DNA of 22,636 bases from UBA5972 sp964600965 (lineage in GTDB: Bacteria > Pseudomonadota > Alphaproteobacteria > Rhodobacterales > Rhodobacteraceae), in contig CAZRLO010000042.1 of assembly GCA_964600965.1 (NCBI GenBank), positions 1-22,636 on the forward strand, given 5' to 3'. The translations under genes and the position numbers were made by a program. The notes beneath the pieces are model-generated. The model did no database searches. It had not been told where the DNA came from and was given only the letters and a program-made list of their open reading frames with translations. Positions 1 through 6,498 of the stretch are shown here, piece after piece; the first letter of the stretch is position 1; the number at the start of each line of letters is the position of its first letter.

Positions 1-73
1 GATTTTGAACATTTGTTGTTATGATAAATTGTTAATGTCATTAGTTGTTGTATTTATTAGAAGATTATCACAT

Positions 74-79
74 TATAAT
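74..79 (+). promoter_or_regulatory. Probable -10 box of the tRNA-Gly/tRNA-Trp promoter
   Basis: A perfect TATAAT lies 20 bases before the first base of tRNA-Gly, so transcription would begin near position 86 and give a short 5' leader. I could not find a good -35 hexamer at 16-18 bases spacing; TTGTAT at 48-53 is 20 bases away. The surrounding 99 bases hold only 17 G/C by my count, so a chance TATAAT is more likely here than elsewhere in the window. Confidence 0.4.
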
Positions 80-99
80 CAAAATTTTAATTTTTTTTT

Positions 100-173
100 G
101 CGGGTGTAGCTTAGTGGTAAAGCCCCAGCCTTCCAAGCTGGTTACGAGGGTTCGATTCCCTTCACCCGCTCCA
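100..173 (+). tRNA. tRNA-Gly, anticodon TCC
   Basis: The 74-base sequence folds as a full cloverleaf. The acceptor stem GCGGGTG pairs perfectly with CACCCGC, the anticodon stem CCAGC/GCTGG encloses the loop CTTCCAA with anticodon TCC, and the T arm GAGGG/CCCTT carries the TTCGATT loop. The discriminator is T and the CCA end is encoded. It reads GGA and GGG glycine codons. It lies 5 bases before tRNA-Trp, so both are probably cut from one transcript. Confidence 0.96.
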
Positions 174-178
174 TTCCT

Positions 179-254
179 AGGGGTGTAGCTCAGTTGGTAG
201 AGCGACGGTCTCCAAAACCGTAGGTCGTGGGTTCGAGTCCCCCAACCCCTGCCA
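179..254 (+). tRNA. tRNA-Trp, anticodon CCA
   Basis: A 76-base cloverleaf with anticodon stem ACGGT/ACCGT and loop CTCCAAA, giving anticodon CCA for the UGG tryptophan codon. The T loop is TTCGAGT, the discriminator is G as usual for bacterial tRNA-Trp, and CCA is encoded. Two stem positions do not pair: T228 faces C242 in the T stem, and G185 faces A244 at the last acceptor pair. All other stem pairs I checked form. In many proteobacteria tRNA-Trp lies directly upstream of secE; here they are 4.8 kb apart. Confidence 0.93.
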
Positions 255-280
255 GCAGATCGGGTGCCGCGCAATTGCAT

Positions 281-305
281 CGGTGCCAGATTGGGACCGT
301 TTTTT
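281..305 (+). terminator. Intrinsic terminator of the tRNA transcript
   Basis: CGGTGCC and GGGACCG form a stem (six of seven pairs, one G-G mismatch) around the loop AGATT at 281-299, followed directly by six T residues at 300-305. It starts 26 bases after the CCA end of tRNA-Trp. It should separate the tRNA unit from the aldehyde dehydrogenase-like gene that starts at 332. Confidence 0.75.
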
Positions 306-331
306 ACCAGTCGTATCGGAGATCTGATCAA

Positions 332-2071
332 ATGGCCGCGATGGAACAGGAAGCCGTCTTTGACCACACCGCCCTCGACCAGCTAATGGCCGGGCTGAAG
401 GCATCGGCCAACGATTGGGCCCAGACCGACGTTGCCGCGCGGATCGCGATCCTTGACGATATCAAGACCTGTCTGAATGCCGTTGCCGGCGAATGGGTCG
501 CGGCGGCCAGCGAAGCCAAGCTCATCCCGGACGGATCGCCGCTTGCGGGCGAGGAATGGATTTCCGGCCCCTACGCGCTGATGATGTCGATCAATGCACT
601 GATGAACACGCTTGGCGGGATCGAAGGGAAAAAGTTCCTCGACGCGCTGAAAGTTCGCGAGCTTGGCAACGGGCAGGTCGCGGCGCGGGTCATTCCCGGC
701 TCGATCTGGGACCGGATACTGCTTTCGGGCATATCCGCCGATGTCTGGATGCAGCCGGGGGTCACGGTCCAAAACCTGCCCGCGCATACGGCGTCGGCGT
801 ATGATGCGCCCGTCGCGGCGCGCAAGGGCGCGGTCGCGCTGGTTCTGGGGGCCGGCAATATCGCGGCCATTCCGCCGCTTGACTGCCTGCACAAGCTCTT
901 TGCCGAACATCAGGTAGTGATCCTGAAGCTCAACCCGGTCAACGAATATCTGGCGCCGTTTCTGGAGGCGGCGCTGAAGCCGCTGATCGACCGGGGGGCG
1001 CTTGCCATCGTCAGGGGCGGTGCCGATGTCGGCGGCTATCTGGCCAACCACGCCGATGTCGATGAAATTCACATTACCGGATCGGGTGCCAGCCACGACG
1101 CGATCGTCTGGGGGGCGGGCGATCAGGGTGCACGCAACAAAAAGGCGGGCAAGCGGATTAACGACCGGCGGATCACATCGGAACTGGGCGCGGTCTGTCC
1201 GACCATCGTGGTGCCCGGCCCGTGGAGCGCGGCGGACCTCAGGTATCAGGCCGAACATATCGCGACGCAGAAACTGCACAATTCCGGATATAACTGCATC
1301 GCCTGCCAGATGTTGATTCTGCCCGGTGGCTGGCAGCACACGCCAACGCTGATCGACAACGTCCGCGACGTCATGCGGACCGGTTTCCCGCGCGGCGCCT
1401 ATTACCCCGGCACCGAAACCCGGTTGGCGGATTTCGAGGGCAAATCCGACGCCGCGGTAAAGTTCGGGCGCGGCCAGTCGCCGGCCTGTATCGTCGTACC
1501 GTTGCAGGGCGAACAGAACGAGCATTACCGCGATCACGAGGTTTTCGGCCCGGCGATGTCCACCTATGAGATCGCAGCCGATCAGGGTGCCGAGGCCTAT
1601 CTGAAAGCCGCGATTGCCTATGCCAACGACGCGCTTGCGGGGACCTTGGGTGCCAATATCCTGATCCACCCTCGGACTTTGCGCGAAATCGGCCACAAGC
1701 GGTTCGAGTCGATGGTGACCGACCTGCACTACGGTACCATCGCGGTAAACGCTTGGACCGGGGTCGGTTTTCTGCTTGGACAATGCCCCTGGGGGGCGTT
1801 TCCCGGCCACACGCCACAGGATGTCGGCAGCGGAATTGGTTTTGTTCACAATGCCTGTCTTTTCGACCGCCCCGAACGGACGGTGATACGCCAGCCGTTT
1901 CGACCGTATCCCCGAAACATGCTGAGCGGCGGGCTGACATTGCTGCCGCGACCGCCGTGGTTTGTCACCAACAGGCGCCAGCACCGGATCGGCAGGTTGC
2001 TGACGGGGTTCGAGTACCGGCGCAGTTGGCTCAAGATTCCGCAGATCATTCTGAATGCGCTGCGGGGGTAG
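332..2071 (+). CDS. Aldehyde dehydrogenase superfamily protein, atypical
   Basis: A 579-residue protein of the ALDH superfamily, NAD(P)-dependent enzymes that oxidise aldehydes to acids or acyl-CoA; the substrate is unknown. Motifs that match the family are ITSELG with the candidate general base E284, NSGYNC with the candidate catalytic nucleophile C322, and EVFGP with E403, in the usual order and roughly usual spacing. The nucleotide-binding segment reads ITGSGASH instead of the common TGS(T)xxxG form. It is about 80 residues longer than typical ALDHs, with extra sequence before the NAD-binding fold and a basic C-terminal tail after residue 520. I chose ATG 332 because GGAG lies 10 bases upstream; the open frame continues back into tRNA-Trp, which cannot be coding. 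ATG 341 is a possible alternative. The stop codon lies inside a perfect palindrome. The gene is convergent with the MFS transporter gene. Confidence 0.85.
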   Translation: MAAMEQEAVFDHTALDQLMAGLKASANDWAQTDVAARIAILDDIKTCLNAVAGEWVAAASEAKLIPDGSPLAGEEWISGPYALMMSINALMNTLGGIEGKKFLDALKVRELGNGQVAARVIPGSIWDRILLSGISADVWMQPGVTVQNLPAHTASAYDAPVAARKGAVALVLGAGNIAAIPPLDCLHKLFAEHQVVILKLNPVNEYLAPFLEAALKPLIDRGALAIVRGGADVGGYLANHADVDEIHITGSGASHDAIVWGAGDQGARNKKAGKRINDRRITSELGAVCPTIVVPGPWSAADLRYQAEHIATQKLHNSGYNCIACQMLILPGGWQHTPTLIDNVRDVMRTGFPRGAYYPGTETRLADFEGKSDAAVKFGRGQSPACIVVPLQGEQNEHYRDHEVFGPAMSTYEIAADQGAEAYLKAAIAYANDALAGTLGANILIHPRTLREIGHKRFESMVTDLHYGTIAVNAWTGVGFLLGQCPWGAFPGHTPQDVGSGIGFVHNACLFDRPERTVIRQPFRPYPRNMLSGGLTLLPRPPWFVTNRRQHRIGRLLTGFEYRRSWLKIPQIILNALRG

Positions 2072-2093
2072 GTCGGACAATTGTCCGACCTAC
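2068..2093. repeat. Perfect 26-base palindrome between convergent genes
   Basis: The half-site GTAGGTCGGACAA is followed immediately by its exact reverse complement. The left half contains the TAG stop of the aldehyde dehydrogenase-like gene. The central 20 bases recur exactly at 17291-17310 after rpoC, so this is a dispersed element and not a unique site. There is no T tract on either side, so it is not a classical intrinsic terminator, though it could form a hairpin in transcripts arriving from both convergent genes. Confidence 0.85.
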
Positions 2094-2133
2094 ATGACCG
2101 CGCCGTGCAACGCGAACGCGGGTCTTGGGGGCA

Positions 2134-3312
2134 TCAGGGTTCGCGGCTGAAGGCGTAGACCGCGCATCCGGCCAGCAGGCCCAGCCCGAACAGCAGGAAC
2201 AACCCGCTGTAGAATTCAGGGGTTCCCGCCAGTTCGGGCGGTGCCGAACGGGCCATGGCGCTGGTGATGAACTGCATCAGCCCAACCCCGCCAATGCCGA
2301 ACAGGTTCAACAGTGTGATGCCGCGTCCGGTCAGATGCGCGGGCAGGAACAACCGGCCATGCGCCATGATCGCCGGAAAGGACGCGCCGAAAAATCCGAT
2401 GGCGGTGACCAGCAGCGCGCTGGTCAGCCATGTGGTTTGCGGAAACAGCCACAGCGACAGGCACAGCACCGCACCGCACAGATTGCCGGCCAGCGCGACC
2501 CTCTTCTTGGAGCCGACCAACCGTTCGACCGGCCCATAGGCAAAACTTCCCAGCATCATCGCGAGCGCCATCATCAGGGTGACCTGCCCGATTCCGCTCT
2601 GGTCCAGCCCGAACACGTTCTCGAAATAGGGCCCCGCCCACAGGCCGCGAATGCCCGCAGCCGGGGCATAATTGACCAGCATCAGCGGAAAGATCAGCAA
2701 CAGGTTGCGGTTGGTCAGCAGGGTCAGCAGGTTGCCGCCCTTTTGCGCCGGGGCTTCGGCCTTTGGCGGATCCCGCAAGACGCCAAGCAGCGCCAGCGCC
2801 ACCAGAACCGCCGCGACCGCCAGACCCCACATCGTATCGCGCCACCCAAAGGCATCGACGGCCATTGCCAGCGGCGCGGAACCGGCCAGATTGCCCGCCG
2901 AACCAAATCCGATCATCGCGCCTGCCAGCGTGGCAAACAGGGCCGGCGCATAGAGCCGCGCGAAAATGTAGTAACTGGCCATCAATACCGGCGAGGCCCC
3001 GATGCCGAACAGCGCCATTGCCACGGAAATCGCGCCCGGCCCCGATGCCAGCGCGAATATCGCTGCCCCGCCGCCGCCGCCAAAGGCCAGCAGGAGCGCC
3101 GTGGTATAACGCGGCCCGAACCGGTCCAGCGCCGCGCCGACCGGTATCTGCATCGCGGCAAAGACGAAGAACCACAGCCCCGAGGCAAAAGACAGATCCG
3201 CCGGCATCGCGCCGATATCGGTGCCCAGAACCGGCGTCAGCACCGCCAGAAACGACCGATAGAACTGGCTGAGGAAATAGCCGAGTACCAGAAAGAATAT
3301 GCCAAGTTTCAT
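2134..3312 (-). CDS. Major facilitator superfamily transporter
   Basis: A 392-residue integral membrane protein with about 12 hydrophobic segments, the usual size and layout for MFS permeases of the inner membrane. After the second helix it carries a motif-A-like loop, GAALDRFGPR (D63, R64), and a longer charged cytoplasmic loop near residues 180-200 separates the two six-helix halves. The substrate cannot be told from sequence; it could be an importer or an effluxer. I chose the ATG at 3312 (MKLGIFF) because sequence before it in the same frame is arginine-rich and unlike a membrane protein. The ribosome-binding site is weak (GGGCGG about 4 bases upstream). It starts 71 bases after the stop of the four-helix membrane protein gene on the same strand, so it may be the last gene of the ArsR-led unit. 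Confidence 0.88.
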   Translation of the reverse strand: MKLGIFFLVLGYFLSQFYRSFLAVLTPVLGTDIGAMPADLSFASGLWFFVFAAMQIPVGAALDRFGPRYTTALLLAFGGGGGAAIFALASGPGAISVAMALFGIGASPVLMASYYIFARLYAPALFATLAGAMIGFGSAGNLAGSAPLAMAVDAFGWRDTMWGLAVAAVLVALALLGVLRDPPKAEAPAQKGGNLLTLLTNRNLLLIFPLMLVNYAPAAGIRGLWAGPYFENVFGLDQSGIGQVTLMMALAMMLGSFAYGPVERLVGSKKRVALAGNLCGAVLCLSLWLFPQTTWLTSALLVTAIGFFGASFPAIMAHGRLFLPAHLTGRGITLLNLFGIGGVGLMQFITSAMARSAPPELAGTPEFYSGLFLLFGLGLLAGCAVYAFSREP

Positions 3313-3383
3313 GAGCCGCCCGTCGCAATTTTGCCGTTCAATGCTGCCGTGCCGGGTTCGCGCCGACGAAATAGTCCGTGAAT

Positions 3384-3818
3384 TCAGGGGGTCCAGCCCT
3401 TGTTTTGCGCCCGGATCGAATATCCGACCATCGTCGCGGCGACGACGACCGGCATGAGCACGGTCAGCACGATCCCGAAAGGACCAAGGTCGACCGAAGA
3501 TTTGATCGGCCCCAGCGATTGCACCGTCGCCAGCACAACGCCCGCAAGCGAAAGAAGAAACAGGTAGATGGCGGACGAGGTTCGCAGCAACAGCAACGCG
3601 CAGCCGACGGTGCCGCCCAATACCCCGACGCCAAAGGCCGTGGTGGCCCACAGCGGTCGGGCCTCGGCGATCAGGCGCTGGTTCTCGGGCATTCGTGCCA
3701 GCGTTTCAACGTTGATCTGCATGAAAAAGTTCAGGCCGCCCATCGCGTTCCAGAACAGCGCGATGGCACCGATCACCCAAAACGCCGCCGGTGGCCGGAC
3801 CAGAGTCAGATTTCGCAT
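3384..3818 (-). CDS. Small four-helix membrane protein
   Basis: A 144-residue protein with four predicted membrane helices at about residues 12-32, 57-78, 81-102 and 112-133. Between the first two lies a conserved-looking soluble stretch, MPENQRLIAEARPLW. I do not recognise a catalytic motif. Proteins of this type are often annotated loosely as DoxX-like or sugar transporter-like, and I would not rely on either name. The start is well supported: AAGGAG lies 7-8 bases upstream of the ATG. The gene begins 12 bases after the stop of the AHSA1/SRPBCC gene, so the two are almost certainly cotranscribed and this protein is likely controlled by the ArsR regulator two genes upstream. Confidence 0.8.
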   Translation of the reverse strand: MRNLTLVRPPAAFWVIGAIALFWNAMGGLNFFMQINVETLARMPENQRLIAEARPLWATTAFGVGVLGGTVGCALLLLRTSSAIYLFLLSLAGVVLATVQSLGPIKSSVDLGPFGIVLTVLMPVVVAATMVGYSIRAQNKGWTP

Positions 3819-3830
3819 CGCGTTCTCCTT

Positions 3831-4325
3831 TCAGGCATGCATCTCCGCTAAAATCTCGTCTTGAATGGCGTACCCGCTGCCCCAGCCTTTGTCCATTCCG
3901 GCCATCATTTTTGCAAAACAGGCGATTTCGGCCTGCGTTGCCGCCAACGGCACCTGCGTCAGGCGGACATTTGTTGTTGCGCCGTTGCCCGCGAAGGCGA
4001 CCGTGGTCAGCAACGTGCGGGGCCAGTCGGGCATCATCTGGTTCGGCGCGACGTTCCAGTTGGCATCGGTGCTGGAATGGTGCCAGACCAGTTTTTCGCC
4101 GGCCAGGACCTCTTTGAAATCCATGCGGCTCAGGTCGGACTTGTCGCCCCATTTCATTTCGTTGCGCCACACGCCGCCGGGGCGCAAATCGTATTCGTGA
4201 ATGATGGTCTTTACCCCCGGTCCGTACCAGCGCGCCAGCAATTCCGGGTCGGTCCAGACCCGCCAGACCAGATCGCGGGGCGCGTCGAATGTGCGGTCCA
4301 GCGCGTATCGGGGTAATTCGGTCAT
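3831..4325 (-). CDS. AHSA1/SRPBCC-domain protein
   Basis: A 164-residue single-domain protein of the AHSA1-type SRPBCC (START/Bet v 1-like) fold. The signature pattern is visible: FDAPRDLVWRVWTDPELLARWYGP at residues 13-36 (read in two parts, FDAPRDLVW and TDPELLARWYGP) and DLRPGGVWR at 46-54, then a long amphipathic C-terminal helix. Such proteins form a hydrophobic cavity that binds lipophilic ligands; no ligand can be named here. The ATG overlaps the stop of the ArsR gene by the sequence ATGA, which indicates translational coupling. ArsR-AHSA1 gene pairs are common in bacteria, and the pairing supports both calls. Confidence 0.9.
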   Translation of the reverse strand: MTELPRYALDRTFDAPRDLVWRVWTDPELLARWYGPGVKTIIHEYDLRPGGVWRNEMKWGDKSDLSRMDFKEVLAGEKLVWHHSSTDANWNVAPNQMMPDWPRTLLTTVAFAGNGATTNVRLTQVPLAATQAEIACFAKMMAGMDKGWGSGYAIQDEILAEMHA

Positions 4326-4687
4326 TCCTGATCTCCGTTTTCGATCATTTGAATCTCGGTCAGCACATCGTCAAGCTGATCGAAGTTCTTGCCCCAGAAG
4401 GCCCGGAATTCCTCAAGCCAGGTGACGGCGGCTTTCATGTTTCGGGCCGCCAGTGTGGCGGGGCGGCGCTGCTCGTCGACGCCGCGCTCGATGAGACCGG
4501 CCCTTTCCAGCACCTTGAGATGGCGCGAGATCGCCGGTTGCGACATCGAAAACGGTGCCGCGATTTCCGAGACCGACGCCTTGCCCGTGGCCAGCCGCGA
4601 AAGAATGGCCCGCCGGGTTGGGTCGGCCAATGCACCAAATACGGCGTCGAGCTCTGGCCTGGAATTTGCATAACCAAGTAGTTCCAT
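4322..4687 (-). CDS. ArsR-family winged-helix transcriptional regulator
   Basis: A 121-residue DNA-binding repressor of the ArsR/SmtB fold. The N-terminal FGALADPTRRAILSRL (residues 17-32) and the helix-turn-helix SVSEIAAPFSMSQPAISRHL (38-57), then KVLERAGLIERG, are typical. It contains no cysteine, so the classical ELCVCDL metal site is absent and it is unlikely to sense arsenic or other soft metals; the C-terminal aromatic helix WLEEFRAFW fits the non-metal subgroup usually paired with AHSA1 proteins. It is the first gene of the minus-strand cluster and overlaps the AHSA1 gene by four bases. Autoregulation is likely, given the AT-rich inverted repeat immediately upstream. Confidence 0.93.
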   Translation of the reverse strand: MELLGYANSRPELDAVFGALADPTRRAILSRLATGKASVSEIAAPFSMSQPAISRHLKVLERAGLIERGVDEQRRPATLAARNMKAAVTWLEEFRAFWGKNFDQLDDVLTEIQMIENGDQE

Positions 4688-4722
4688 AATAGTATTGTTA
4701 TATTAAAATCGAAATCTGTCAA
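4688..4722 (-). promoter_or_regulatory. Promoter and possible operator of the ArsR-led cluster
   Basis: Read on the minus strand, a consensus TTGACA (4717-4722) is followed by an AT-rich stretch containing TATAAC (4697-4702, spacer only 14 bases) and overlapping TAACAA (16-base spacer), just before the ATG at 4687. The arms TTAATA and TATTAT (five of six pairs) flank TAACAATAC, an imperfect inverted repeat of the kind ArsR dimers bind. The -10 choice is uncertain; the -35 is clear. The leader would be very short. Confidence 0.55.
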
Positions 4723-4911
4723 CAATGACCATCTGCGCCTTGGCATTCTTCGTCCCTTGACAATGCTCAACCAAAAATGGGCAGGTAACGGGCTAACAAC
4801 TCTATTGCGGCGACAATCCAGAGGTGCGGTGCGAGCAGGTGGTGCATTTGCCGCTGCGGCGAATTGCAACGTTGCGGTTTGTTGTGGGTCGCGCGCGCCC
4901 TCAATAAAGCA

Positions 4912-4957
4912 AGCGCCCTCCAGGTCGGGCGCTGTCGTCATCGCGTTTCTTTGCGAT
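4912..4957 (+). other. Two small hairpins upstream of secE
   Basis: AGCGCCC (4912-4918) pairs with GGGCGCT (4927-4933) over an 8-base loop, and ATCGC (4940-4944) pairs with GCGAT (4953-4957) over another 8-base loop. This lies in the 360-base gap between the divergent ArsR and secE genes. No T tract follows the first hairpin. A TTGACA at 4757-4762 on the plus strand has no convincing -10. Apart from the promoter elements listed separately I see no gene in the gap. Confidence 0.35.
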
Positions 4958-4992
4958 CGACCATTCCACCGAAACCGCACAAAACCCGCCCC

Positions 4993-5021
4993 TTGAATTC
5001 CCCGCCGCCACGCCGTAAGTC
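4993..5021 (+). promoter_or_regulatory. Candidate secE promoter
   Basis: TTGAAT at 4993-4998 and TAAGTC at 5016-5021 are separated by 17 bases. The -35 lies in the 10-base string CCCTTGAATT, which occurs again at 5265-5274 before nusG with the same spacing to a TA-starting hexamer. Transcription would start near 5028 and leave a leader of about 20 bases that just includes the ribosome-binding site. The -10 is a poor match, so this is a candidate only. Confidence 0.4.
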
Positions 5022-5047
5022 GACCGCGACGCAGCAGGAGCATCCAC

Positions 5048-5242
5048 ATGGCCAGAACCAATCCGCTTCAGTTCATCCAGCAGGTGCGGGGCGAGGTCGC
5101 CAAGGTCGTCTGGCCGACGCGACGGGAGACCACGGTGACCACGATCATGGTGTTCATCATGGCGTCGATTGCCGCGATGTTTTTCTTCATGATCGACCAG
5201 ATCATCCGTCTGGGTCTGACCGGCGCGCTTGGCCTGTTCTGA
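5048..5242 (+). CDS. secE: Preprotein translocase subunit SecE
   Basis: A 64-residue inner-membrane protein of the SecYEG channel that exports unfolded proteins; SecE clamps the two halves of SecY. The short single-helix form is normal outside the enteric bacteria. The conserved amphipathic segment EVAKVVWPTRRET lies at residues 16-28, followed by one membrane helix at about 31-55. AGGAG at 5036-5040, 7 bases before the ATG, fixes the start. The position directly before nusG is the standard bacterial arrangement. A hairpin (CGGCAG/CTGCCG, 5244-5259) follows the stop immediately, without a T tract. Confidence 0.96.
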   Translation: MARTNPLQFIQQVRGEVAKVVWPTRRETTVTTIMVFIMASIAAMFFFMIDQIIRLGLTGALGLF

Positions 5243-5267
5243 CCGGCAGATTTCTGCCGCCAAGCCC

Positions 5268-5296
5268 TTGAATTGGGGTGAATAGCGCGTTAGAGG
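5268..5296 (+). promoter_or_regulatory. Candidate nusG promoter
   Basis: TTGAAT (5268-5273) and TAGAGG (5291-5296) are 17 bases apart in the 188-base secE-nusG gap. The -35 context CCCTTGAATT is identical to that of the candidate secE promoter. The inverted repeat TTGGGGTG (5273-5280) / CACCCCAA (5303-5310) overlaps the spacer and the predicted start point near 5303, so it could act as an operator or as a hairpin in readthrough RNA. Confidence 0.4.
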
Positions 5297-5430
5297 CTCA
5301 GCCACCCCAAACAAAGGCGTGCATCGATTCGGAATGTGCGCTGTTTTTTGTTCCGGGGACGAACTTTAAGTGGCTGATAAAACAGTGAATTCAGGCAATT
5401 CGGTTTGCCGCTTTGAAGGTGACGGGCAAC

Positions 5431-5964
5431 ATGGCGCAACGGTGGTACTCGGTCAGCGTTCTCTCGAATTACGAGAAAAAGATCGCCGAGCAGATCAAGG
5501 AAGCCGTCGCACAGGAAGGCCTGGGCGAGGAAATCACCGAAGTTCTGGTGCCCACCGAAGAGGTGATCGAGGTCCGGCGCGGCAAGAAAGTCCAGACCGA
5601 GCGCCGGTTCATGCCGGGCTATGTGCTGGTGCGCATGGAGATGAGCGACAAGGGCTACCACATGGTCACCTCGATCAACCGCGTCACCGGGTTTCTGGGC
5701 CAGCAGGGCCGTCCGACCCCGATGCGTGACAGCGAAGTCGCGGTGATCCTGAACCAGGTTGAAGAGGGCGCCGAAAGCCCCAGGTCCTTGATTTCGTACG
5801 ATATTGGCGAGACCGTGAATGTAACTGATGGCCCGTTCGAAGGGTTCTCGGGGCAGGTCGAGGATGTGGACGAAGACAATGCCCGCCTCAAGGTTTCGGT
5901 TTCGATTTTCGGCCGGGCGACCCCGGTCGAACTGGAATACACGCAGGTGCACAAGCAGACCTGA
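5431..5964 (+). CDS. nusG: Transcription termination/antitermination factor NusG
   Basis: A 177-residue factor that binds RNA polymerase across the main channel, raises processivity, and links polymerase to Rho or to the leading ribosome. The NGN domain spans about residues 1-100, starting with RWYSVSVLSNYEKK and including RRFMPGYVLVRM; the C-terminal KOW domain spans about 120-177, with VNVTDGPFEGFSGQV as the KOW signature. I chose ATG 5431, preceded by AAGGTGA 8 bases upstream, over an in-frame TTG at 5413. It sits between secE and rplK as in most bacteria. Confidence 0.96.
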   Translation: MAQRWYSVSVLSNYEKKIAEQIKEAVAQEGLGEEITEVLVPTEEVIEVRRGKKVQTERRFMPGYVLVRMEMSDKGYHMVTSINRVTGFLGQQGRPTPMRDSEVAVILNQVEEGAESPRSLISYDIGETVNVTDGPFEGFSGQVEDVDEDNARLKVSVSIFGRATPVELEYTQVHKQT

Positions 5965-6021
5965 CGTGGTGTTTGCGGGAGGCGAGGGTCACGCGTGATC
6001 CGGACCGCACCGCACCAAAAA

Positions 6022-6045
6022 GCCTTGGGGGCGCGCCCTGAAGGC
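6022..6045 (+). promoter_or_regulatory. Hairpin in the nusG-rplK leader
   Basis: GCCTT (6022-6026) pairs with AAGGC (6041-6045) and encloses GGGCGCGCCC, giving a hairpin with one mismatch and one wobble pair. It ends 6 bases before the AAAAGGAGG ribosome-binding region of rplK. In enteric bacteria L1 represses the L11-L1 mRNA by binding its leader; whether this hairpin is an L1 target is inference from position only. Confidence 0.35.
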
Positions 6046-6065
6046 AGGAGCAAAAGGAGGCCATC

Positions 6066-6494
6066 ATGGCCAAAAAAGTAGCTGGCACGATGAAGCTGCA
6101 AGTCAAGGCCGGTCAGGCCAACCCGTCGCCGCCCGTGGGCCCGGCACTGGGTCAGCGCGGCATCAACATCATGGAATTCTGCAAGGCATTCAACGCCAAG
6201 ACGCAGTCGCTGGAACCGGGCGCACCGTGCCCGACGATCATCACATACTATGTGGACAAGTCCTTTACGATGGACATCAAGACGCCGCCGGCGTCCTATC
6301 TGCTGAAGAAGGCGGCCAAGCTGAAATCGGGCGCCAACCTGCCCTCGCGCGAAGTCGTGGGATCGGTCACCGTCAAACAGGTCCGCGAAATCGCCGAGGC
6401 GAAAATGGTCGACCTCAGCGCCAACGACGTCGAGGCTGCGATGCAGATCATCGTCGGTTCCGCGCGTTCGATGGGCATCGAGGTGAAGGGGTAA
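6066..6494 (+). CDS. rplK: 50S ribosomal protein L11
   Basis: A 142-residue protein, the usual family length. L11 binds the GTPase-associated region of 23S rRNA with L10, contacts EF-G, and is the anchoring site for RelA-type stringent response sensing. The proline-rich N-terminal segment NPSPPVGPALGQRG at residues 19-32, the thiostrepton-contact region, is intact, and the C-terminal RNA-binding domain runs from about residue 75 (LLKKAAKLKSG). The AGGAGG core of the ribosome-binding site lies about 6 bases before the ATG. It is followed after 4 bases by rplA. Confidence 0.97.
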   Translation: MAKKVAGTMKLQVKAGQANPSPPVGPALGQRGINIMEFCKAFNAKTQSLEPGAPCPTIITYYVDKSFTMDIKTPPASYLLKKAAKLKSGANLPSREVVGSVTVKQVREIAEAKMVDLSANDVEAAMQIIVGSARSMGIEVKG

Positions 6495-6498
6495 GATT

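Noticed and set aside
1996..2016. GGGTTCGAGT in the aldehyde dehydrogenase gene, matching the T loop of tRNA-Trp
   Set aside because: Only about ten bases match and they lie within a conserved reading frame; there is no longer match that would mark an attachment site.
383..2080. 565-codon minus-strand open frame opposite the aldehyde dehydrogenase-like gene
   Set aside because: Its translation is arginine/aspartate-rich with no domain, while the plus strand gives recognisable ALDH motifs. Long antisense frames are expected in GC-rich genes.
2125..3381. 418-codon plus-strand open frame opposite the MFS gene
   Set aside because: The product is dominated by Gln, Arg and Pro and has no membrane segments; the minus strand encodes a clear 12-helix permease.
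4757..4762. TTGACA as the secE promoter -35
   Set aside because: No acceptable -10 lies 16-18 bases downstream (the sequence there is GGCAGG), so I preferred the candidate at 4993-5021.
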